Shown: positions 56,206 to 64,000 of the stretch, one piece after another
Layout: each line of letters begins with the position of its first letter
Numbering within the stretch: position 1 is the stretch's first letter
Source of the DNA: Misgurnus anguillicaudatus
Taxonomy: Eukaryota > Chordata > Actinopteri > Cypriniformes > Cobitidae
Direction of reading: 5' to 3'
Assembly: GCF_027580225.2 (NCBI RefSeq)
Contig: NC_073359.2
Span: forward strand, 12,765,001-12,829,000
DNA: 64,000 bases
Notes under the pieces: generated by a model
Seen by the model: only the letters and a program-made list of their open reading frames with translations
Told to the model about the DNA's origin: nothing
Databases searched by the model: none
Position numbers and translations under genes: made by a program

Positions 56206-57840
56206 TTTACATATTTCTTTATAATGCTGTATAATTCTTTAGGTTAGTTTTGTGTGAAGCAGTTCCTAAAGTCAAATATGGCAGGTTACATACTGCAGTC
56301 TGTTGCATCAACATTGCATTACCACAACACCAAAAGATCCTCTGTACACACATTTCACATTTATTATTAATCTCTTTCCCTTCTGTTCCTTTTATAAATT
56401 TTCTTTTTGTTGTCTGTCTGTAATTAATGGTTGATATTTTTCCAAGGTCTTTTCAAGTTCTGTCACAGTGCGAACCAATGTCTTTGATTTTTTTTAAACA
56501 GCATACCAAAGTATTTCAATCCCTGCAGACGAACTGTTGGGAAACTATACTGTAAAACAATTTGATGACTGTTTATTACACCCTGGCGTGAAATTCAAAC
56601 ATCTCTGCCTTCCTATAAGGCTTTGCATGTGCTCCGTGACCTCTTATCCTTTTCATCTCTTCAACACCATGTGTACTTTGTTTGACTTTTCAGACTGCTA
56701 GAAAAAAGCCCTGTCCACCATCTCCAGTCTGACTTTGATGGGATTACATCCAATGCTGACGTCACCCAAGGGTCTGTATGGTTAAAATAAAGAGCCTTTA
56801 AAACAGATCTCTAACAGATGAGTTTCTCCCAAAACGCTGTCCACTAACGCTAATGCAGGTAGGACAGGTGAAATGTAAGATGTTAGGTTACAAGAATAAA
56901 CAAACAATTGGTGAAGGACACATAGATGGTAAGTGTGAAAATGGATTGGAAGAAGGGTGCTGTGTTTTATTTGCCCTTGGGTGGGGTAAGGAAAAGTCTC
57001 TGTGTGTGGCTCTTTCTATGAATAGGGAACCAAAAGTGAATGTTTTTTTAAATTATATTAGAAAATGAGGGGCAAGAATTGCTTAACCTTCAGAAATGCT
57101 GAACATCAGCCTCAAGAAATCAGATTACATACTACTAAATATATGAAGAGTTTGGTTCCAAAACACAATGAATCCATTTTTTACTAATTTGGGTAAAAAT
57201 GTGTTTTCTATAAGAAAGTGACAAGATGAAAACCACTATTTTTTGTTACAGACTTTCACGTAGCATCTTTAGGTTATAATAACATAAAAAATTCAAATCC
57301 ATAATTTGATTTTTAAAGACTTGTTATAAAAACTGATTCTTTTTTCTGCAAAATGTATTTAGTTGACTAGTGGTATACTGATTTAAAAAAAAAACATTAA
57401 TGGCATTAAGTAAAACACTAATTTTAAGAACATTGTCATTGCTGCTGTCATCGTTGGGATGTCGTCATTTTTCCTTCGCCGAGCGCCTCTCTCATAAATT
57501 ATTCGAATTTGATGGCTTACGACTTCTTGGTGTTAATATAACGATCGCGAGTCGAATCCAGTGTGTTTCAGATGTGTGAATAACCCATGAAAATAGAGTC
57601 TAATAGAATTCATCAAATGACCATTGTCCACAAATGCGTATAATCCATGAAATATAGATATATAGTCTGTTGTTTACAACACGCAGAGTGTACAGAGGAC
57701 ACTGATGTTTTTGTCACCTTTAACTGGGTTAAACTCAAAGTAATGTACTTCCAACACTACACTGACTGACGGCTCAGCGCTCATACGTCATTGTCACTCG
57801 ACTCGCGTCACAACACAAGACAGTCTTACGAAACAAAATC
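56206..57840. other. Gene-free, partly unique sequence
   Basis: No gene called. 56570-56800 has mixed composition without repeat signs. 57420-57840 is CpG-containing and probably belongs to the repeat ending at 57997. Confidence 0.35.
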
Positions 57841-57997
57841 AAGGTTAAATAACGCAGTAACACAGCCTGCTTACGGGGAAGTAACAGTAATCTAATTACT
57901 GTTTTTGCAATTGTAATCCCTTATGTTACTCGTTACTTGAAAAAAGTAATCGGATTACAGTAACGCGTTACTTCTAACGTGTTACCGCCCATCACTG
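57841..57997. mobile_element. hAT-like repeat end (CCCATCACTG)
   Basis: TTACTCGTTACTTGAAAAAAG, GTAATCGGATTACAGTAACG and CGTTACTTC lead to a terminal CCCATCACTG. This string is the common end of a fish hAT-like family (inverted: CAGTGATGGGCGGTAAC). The other end is not located, though the element may reach back to about 57450. Confidence 0.55.
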
Positions 57998-59376
57998 GCA
58001 GTGATTGGTTAAGAGGATTTATTGAATTCTGCAGAGATGGAAGACTGGCATTTGGCGCATGTTTGGCGGATATAGGATTTGGCGTAAAATGAAGAATTGA
58101 CTTTTTAATACTGATCTGATACAATACTGAACTCTTCATATGCACAACACATTTTACATAAACATTTAATAGATTTTATTTGGGTTGGAGAATGGGTGGG
58201 GGCAAAAGCTATATTTGAAATGGCATTTATGTTTATTTACACATAAATTACTGTTTAATGCTGCCTCTTTTTTAACATAAACAGCATAAGGTTTATTTTC
58301 ACATTTAATTTAACTTACACTGTTAGCATACAATTAAAAAAATAAAAATTGATTTATATAAAATTATTAGAGGAATGTATTTTTGCATATTTGACCTCAA
58401 GATTATGTTTCCGCACCACCTCTAGGGGTGAATCTAGAAAACAAAATACTGTCGACAATAAGAAACCAAAAAGATTTTAAACCATCATCTTTGTACACAA
58501 ATGACACACATGGTTAATTAAACATTATGGTACTGCGTTTTGAAAGTGTTGTGAGCGTTTCTGGTGATGTTTTTAATTTATCAGATGTCCTGCACAGATG
58601 AAGGCGCCAGTGCTGTTGCGTATGGGTTTGTAATATAGTTTATTAATAATTCATTGCGTCCGGAATGAAGCAAGTCATTAAAACTCCAAGAAGTCTTTTG
58701 CAGATAAAAGCAAGTATCAGATGAATTGAGGTTTTATGCAAATTCCACTTGACTCAAAAATCTGAGGGGATTTATCCCCCCCCTCGTTTTGAATGGGCAT
58801 GGTGACTCTGGCCGGACAGTGTCAAGAATGTAAAAATCCCTTTTAGGTTTTTCCAAAACCATATTCTGAACGTGAGGGTGGGGTAATAGTTATATTAAAA
58901 ACTTTCATGTTGATAAGTTATAAAACATGTGCATTTAATGTATAAATAAAGTAGCTGGATGCCAAAGTGTATTTTAAGGAAAGCCCCCAGTAAAGAAAAG
59001 AAAATGTGTGTGTGTGTAATAAAGAGAGTGCCTAATAACTTACAGGCTACACGGATCGCCCCTCACTATGCTCTTCTGCATATTAACAGTTATCCCCGGG
59101 GAGCTGAGGGTCACCTGTCTATCAGCAGCAGAAATATGACCATTTATGTCATCAGTTTTCTCATTTGGACTGACAGCAGACGCTCATTAACTGAGCGATG
59201 ACGTGGTGGTCACTGAGGCCAGGCCATCAAGTTTACCATGCATTAGCTCACCGCTCCCCTTTAATCTTTAATGACAGGAGTCTGATGGTCACCATGAAGA
59301 TGTCAGTTAACAGAAATCAAAGGTAAATTTTAAGTCAACTGTTTGCTGTGGTGTGACATACCAACATGGGTTGTTT
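57998..59376. other. Gene-free sequence
   Basis: No gene. 59200-59300 (CCATGCATTAGCTCACCGC, CTTTAATCTTTAATGACAGG) looks unique and compositionally mixed, a weak candidate for conserved non-coding DNA. Confidence 0.35.
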
Positions 59377-59593
59377 AATGCAATCTCATAACAATTTGTA
59401 CGTATTCTACAAGTTGGCTAATTTGTATGAAATCGTAGGACCAACTTTGTACATTTTTGTATGATTTATTTTTGCCCCTATGATGAGTTTACAGATGTGG
59501 CATCACTAGTATTTCGTACGTTTTTGTACGATAACCTTCGTACAAATTACCCAACTCATAAAATACGTACAAATTTCCATGAGATCAGGTTGG
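59377..59593. mobile_element. Fold-back element, GATCTCA type
   Basis: Left CAATCTCATAACAATTTGTA, CGTATTCTACAAGTTGGC pairs with right CCAACTCATAAAATACGTAC, AAATTTCCATGAGATCAGG. 217 bp. Same group as 31995-32553 and 38185-38370. Confidence 0.7.
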
Positions 59594-60599
59594 TTGTTTG
59601 TGCAGTGGCAAAGAAAACCAAATTAAAGCTTGATTAGGAAATGCATGACTTTATTTGCACCATACTGTGTTTTAAATATGCAGTCTTAAATGTATTTCCT
59701 CTACATTAACAGTGCATTCACAATGATTCATAATTGTTTATCGTAGTTGTTTTACTAAAATAAAACGAACACTCGGAAGCAAGTCTCTCTTCGGACTCGA
59801 GTTTTTCTCCACCCCCCAGACAGATCTGAGTGCATTACCTTGATTGCAACATTTAATGGAGTCACAACATTTCCCATGGGTGAGCACCTCTTCAACATAT
59901 CCACATGAGGTCAGAGGTCATGGTGAATGTCACTTCCACTCTGTCTTAAAAGCCCGACTGCATCCTAGCGGGCGAGCTAATGGAGATCTGGAGTTTGTAT
60001 AGAAGTCCTTGCCAATAAATATGTCACAATGTCATGTCAACTGTCGCTCGTTTGTATTTATTGCTATGTAATTGCTACAGAGTTTTGACATGCTCTGATA
60101 AAGAGCAGAAAAGACCTTTAAGCTTTGTCTATCATTGGTATCCCCAGGCAGCTCAGGTAACATTCATAATTTCCTTGTCTTATAAACACACACAAAAAAT
60201 TACTATATTAGCATTTACACTCAGACAGCAACAATGGCTGTTTATTTTTGCTATAAATTAAGAAAATAAGTGAAAAAAAATACAGATTTATAAAGCTTAA
60301 TTTAATTAAAAACATAACATACAAAACTAATTGGAAAAAAATATACAGTTCAAAATAAATTACATTCTCATGAACAGGGAATGAAAAATGCTTATGAAGA
60401 TTCTGACATGTAGCACTGCATCAATGACTTGGCTTTGATTTTTGTTCCAACATGAAAAAATACTATAGTATACTTAAGTATTTATTATGGTAAAATGTCC
60501 AATTACCATAGTGTTTTTGAACTATAGTAAATATTACAATTCACATTTTCCTCTAGGACTGTGAATGTATAATGGGTGTTTTCAAAAAAAGACACAAAA
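59594..60599. other. Gene-free sequence
   Basis: No gene. 59760-60020 is GC-richer and unique-looking (ACGAACACTCGGAAGC, CATCCTAGCGGGCGAGC); the rest is AT-rich. Confidence 0.4.
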
Positions 60600-60633
60600 A
60601 ACGTCTCGGTTACGTATGTAACCCTCGTTCCCT

Positions 60634-60669
60634 GATTCCCAATTCGTCGTGACCGACGAATTGGGAATC
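60634..60669. repeat. Perfect hairpin at the DIRS terminus
   Basis: GATTCCCAATTCGTCG (60634-60649) and its exact complement (60654-60669) enclose a 4-base loop TGAC. Located about 35 bp inside the element's low-coordinate end. Confidence 0.95.
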
Positions 60670-61166
60670 CCTACCAAAACGCCACTGAGGGCTGACCTCT
60701 TCCAGTGTCTGCGTAAAGCCCTCCGGTTCCACTTAGGATAAGGAGAATTAGGTTTTAAGGCAGAAGGCTGGGCACTAGATGTTCCTTTAACCCCACAGTA
60801 GTGCCAGTGACTGGGAAGCGCCCTATCTGAGCGGTATAGGAACGCTGCGGAAGCCACCGTCCCGTTAAGGGCTATTGGTGGGCGAAAGTCAACCGTAGTT
60901 GAGGTATAAATGACAGCCGTGGCTGTGTAAGCAAAGCAGTGCTCTGCTGAGGGAAGCGTGGGCTAGTAGGATTAACCCCACGGAAAATACTCACAAAGGA
61001 ACCCGGTGGGACGCAATGTGGATGCCCGAGCCAAACACAGGTTCGCGAGGATGCAGCTAGTGAGAGGCTGGCAGCGGATGCTCCGCAACATCAGGCTGCC
61101 AAGGCAGCGGAGGAAGGCAAAACAATTTATTACGCGTTTTTGCCTCAATGGCCTTCCATACTGAGC

Positions 61167-62119
61167 TCAGTTTGGAGCAGCAGTCGGAGGCTGCAAGCCG
61201 ACCTGCGAGCCTGTTCTCTGTGCTTCCCCTATCGAGGAAAGAACACGAGAGGAGACAGGCTCGACACGAACACTGTAAAATCTAATGAACGTATTAGGTG
61301 TCGCCCAACCAGCAGCTCTGCAGATGTCTGTTAGCGAGGAACCACGAGCGAAAGCAACACTTCTAGTAGAGTGAGCTCTCAAATTAAATGGACAGGGAAT
61401 GCCCTGCAGATTATAAGCAAGGGCGATAGTATCAACTATCCAATGAGACATCCTCTGTAGTGACAGCTTTCCCTCTCTGCTGACCACCGTAACAAACAAA
61501 GAGCTGATCTGAAGTCCTGAGGCTTTGTGTGCGATCCACGTAGATGCATAACGCTCGTACGGGGCATAATAAAGCCATGGTTGGGTCTGCCTCCTCCGGG
61601 GGCAACGCTTGCAAGCTCACCACCTGATCTCTAAAGGGAGTGGTGGGAACTTTGGGCACGTAGCCTGGTCTGGGTCTCAGTGAGACAGCAGGACCAAACT
61701 GAAGGCACGAATCGTCAACAGAGAATGCATATAAATCCCTTACTCTCTTCACGGAGGCCAATGCTAGCAGGGTCAGAGTTTTCATTGACAAAAACTTCAG
61801 ACTCGCAGACTGCAAAGGCTCGAACGCGGAACCTGTAGTAGGGCTTCAGCACCATGGACAGGTCTCGGAGGAATAGAGGGAGGGCGCGAGGGGTTTAGCC
61901 TGCGAGCGCCTCTTGAAATCTAATAACCAAATCATGCTGGCCAACTGATCTGCCGTTAATAAGTGATTGATGAGCAGAAATAGCGGCGATATCAACTTGA
62001 ATGGTGGAGGGTGACAGCCTACCATCTAACCTATGTTGAAGATATATAAAAGCACAATGTAAAGAATTCTCTGGGGTCCTCGCGTTGCGAAGAGCACCAG
62101 GTGACGAAAAGGGTTTCAT
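61167..62119 (-). pseudogene. DIRS tyrosine recombinase, broken
   Basis: Integrates the element by site-specific recombination in the intact family. Three frame pieces. 62119-61895 is the core-binding part (RLSPSTIQVDIAAISAHQSL, NGRSVGQHDLVIRF). 61815-61432 starts the catalytic domain with the first arginine in LALASVKRVRDLYAF and continues LRPRPGYVPKVPTTPFRDQ, CPVRALCIYVDRTQSLR. 61499-61167 carries the HxxR box in RAHSTRSVAF, CRAAGWATPNTFIRFYSV with the nucleophilic tyrosine, then the tail. So the R, H-x-x-R and Y signature residues are all still present, but two frame changes (about 61890 and 61470) prevent a continuous protein. Confidence 0.87.
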
Positions 62120-62212
62120 TTAAGCACGTAAGCCCATCTTGTGGACGGTGCTCATACCGCGTCGATGGTGTTAGATACCGCTTGGGATAAATCACCTAAA
62201 CCTTGCGCGCAC

Positions 62213-63977
62213 TCAACGACCATACATGGAAATCCCACAGGTCGGGGCGCGGGTGCCATAATGTGCCCCTTCCTTGAGAAAGTCCTTCCTCCGGGGAATT
62301 CGCCAGGGAGGGGCTGTCGCGAGGAGCATTAACTCTGAAAACGAATTCCTGGTCGTCCAGTACGGGGCGACTAATAAAAGGCTCTCCTCGTCCTGCCTGA
62401 CTTTGCAAAGTGTCTGTGCGATTAAGCTCACTGGAGTGGATGCGTATTTGCGCGTCCCCCGCAGCCAGCTGTGTGCCAATGCATCCACGCCGAGGCTGCC
62501 CTCGGTTAGTGAATAAAACAGGCGACAGTGGGTATCGTCCGGTGACGCAAATAGATATATCTGCGCACAACCAAACTTCTTCCAAATAACTGAACCGTCT
62601 GGGGGTGGAGTCGCCATTCGCCGGTGCGCGCAGCTCGGGAAAGTGCGTCTGCCGCTGTATTGAGGGTACCCGGGATGTAAATGGCACGAAGGGACCTCAG
62701 ATGCTTCTGACTCCAAAGGAGGAGATGACGAGCGAGATGCGACAGGTGACGAGAGCGCAAAAAACGCCTTAACTGTAAATAACGCAACAGTCGCAATGTT
62801 GTCGATGTCGGCTAATACATCCTTCCCTCGCATCTCCATAGCGGAGCGTACAAGTCCCTGATATACAGCGCACCGCTCGCGGCAGTTGGGGTGCTATGCA
62901 CACCCCTGAGACTCCAAGCCCGTCATACGTGGCTGCTCATCCCATGCTGGGGGCATCGTATGTGCTACAGAATGCCAGGAGACCCGCCACGGGGTAAAAT
63001 TGAAATGACACGCAGGTGTAATGGTTACACAGTGTATGCCGTTGCGCCACGCTCTCCTCGAGACTCGATCGTAAAACCAATGCTGAAGCGGTCTCATATG
63101 AAGCAGCTCGAGCAGCGTCACAGCCGCAGCTGAATCCATATGTCCAGGAGCTTCTGAAATTGTTGGACTGCGTACTTCCCTCGAATTAAACCGAGGCAAG
63201 TCAGAACTGGCTGGTTGCGCGCTCTTGTAAAACACGCCAATAAATCGATCGAGTCTATTTCCATACTGAGAAAAGGATCCTCTGCACGGGGCAAAGTTGC
63301 TCTTTTCCCAGCTGACCTGATGACTTAAACGAGCGAGATGCTGAAGCATTAAATCTCTGTGTTCGCGCACGTCTGAACGAGCCATTATAGTTGACGTAAA
63401 TATAAGCAGAATGCAAACAATGCTCTCTCTCTCTCTGAGATTTTAATGCCGTGACTAGCACTTTCATGGAGACACGGAGAGAGAGAGACAGCTCGAATGG
63501 TGTACTTAGTATTAATATGCCCACCCCACGAACGCAGAGCGAAAAACGGTCTAAGGCGAGGGGAGATGGACATAAGAAGTACACGTCTACAGGTCTAAGG
63601 CTGCAAACCGATCTGAATATTGAAATACGAGCCTCGGCGTATCATCCTAAAGGATCACATTTGTAGAGCCGGTGCGTAAATAAATCGGTCGTAACCCACC
63701 GCGTATTTTGGGTAATATGAGATAAAGGCTGGAAAAACCTTATCATTCTCGGTAAGAGGGACCGGCTCGAAATGTCCTTCGCCAGCAGGACATCGACTTT
63801 TGCACGCAGTACATGTGCATCGGACGCTTTCACTATAGTGAAACGAATGCCCGAGAATTTGGGGGAGTGCCGGTAATTGTATTTCGTAACCGAGGCGGAT
63901 AGTGCGTAAAACCCAACGAGACGGGCTGGGAACTGAAGCGAAGTATCCAGGGACCGTACGAGGAGAATTAACGACAC
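62213..63977 (-). pseudogene. DIRS reverse transcriptase-RNase H, broken
   Basis: 63977-63642: RT start, HSPKFSGIRFTIVKASDAHV, LRAKVDVLLAKDI. 63584-63255: palm region, SMKVLVTALKSQREREHC; where the family has Y-x-D-D this copy reads Y-I-Y-V (63393-63404). 63385-62894: EHRDLMLQHLARL, VSWEKSNFAPCRGSF, and RNase H linker RPLQHWFYDRVSRRAWRNGI. 62839-62213: HLLLWSQKHLRSLRAIYIPG and TLNTAADALSRA, the last RNase H motif, then GEWRLHPQTV. Several frameshifts and the missing acidic pair make it inactive. Confidence 0.82.
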
Positions 63978-64000
63978 TACCGAAGTACCCGTGGTGGGGC

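Larger units (their letters stand above)
60600..64000 (-). mobile_element. DIRS-type tyrosine-recombinase retrotransposon, truncated by window end
   Basis: A GC-richer block on the minus strand. Order from high to low coordinate: reverse transcriptase (from 63977), RNase H (about 62840-62500), tyrosine recombinase (62119-61167), then the non-coding 3' terminus (61166-60600) with CTCGGTTACGTATGTAACCC near the end. RT-RH followed by a YR integrase rather than a DDE integrase is the DIRS order. The gag end lies beyond 64000. All frames are broken. A methyltransferase domain, which would separate DIRS1-like from Ngaro-like elements, was not identified. Confidence 0.85.

Overview
The window is vertebrate, almost certainly teleost and most likely cyprinid (zebrafish/carp-like), nuclear DNA. 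It is AT-rich, has no prokaryotic-style gene spacing or operons, carries long (CA)n, (CT)n and (AT)n microsatellites, and is packed with repeat types typical of fish: Tc1/mariner, hAT-like and TTAA-flanked non-autonomous DNA transposons, L2-type LINEs, tRNA- and 5S-derived SINEs, palindromic fold-back MITEs, and a DIRS-type tyrosine-recombinase retrotransposon. I see no intact, recognisable host gene. The only candidate host coding sequence is an unrecognised 188-codon open stretch (ATG-initiated part 159 aa) near 50.7-51.2 kb, plus a weaker exon-like frame at 49.9 kb. The window reads as intergenic or deep intronic DNA.

Layout. 0.4-2.2 kb: 5'-truncated L2 LINE (minus). 2.6-3.6 kb: TTAA-flanked element with a second element nested in it. 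5.2-6.7 kb: two minisatellites and an AT microsatellite. 7.5-10.6 kb: short DNA transposons. 11.85-13.85 kb: near full-length Tc1 element with a broken DD34E transposase and two retroposon insertions. 14.2-15.7 kb: two abutting non-autonomous elements. 17.0-18.85 kb: two Tc1-like relics. 21.4-24.6 kb: a nested stack of at least four elements, one of which carries a decayed RecQ-like helicase exon. 25.7-27.8 kb: nested and single MITEs. 29.5-30.65 kb: fold-back interrupted by a TTAA element. 31.6-38.4 kb: fold-backs, a hAT element with perfect 8-bp target duplication, and a 5S rRNA-derived SINE. 39.7-45.7 kb: CpG-rich element, tRNA SINE, and two TTAA elements end to end, one with a spliced-looking ORF. 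47.4-49.5 kb: MITEs. 49.9-51.2 kb: candidate unique coding sequence. 51.7-56.2 kb: Harbinger-like MITE, DD36E Tc1 (Incomer-like) and others. 57.8-59.6 kb: repeat ends. 60.6-64.0 kb: GC-richer DIRS-type retrotransposon on the minus strand, running off the window.

The elements do not work together as a pathway. What they record is layered insertion: several insertions can be proved inside the window, because another copy of the host repeat preserves the uninterrupted target site. All transposase, recombinase and reverse-transcriptase frames seen are broken, so no autonomous copy is present here. Assignments rest on motif recognition and on terminal repeats and target duplications read directly. 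Superfamily names for the short elements are inference.
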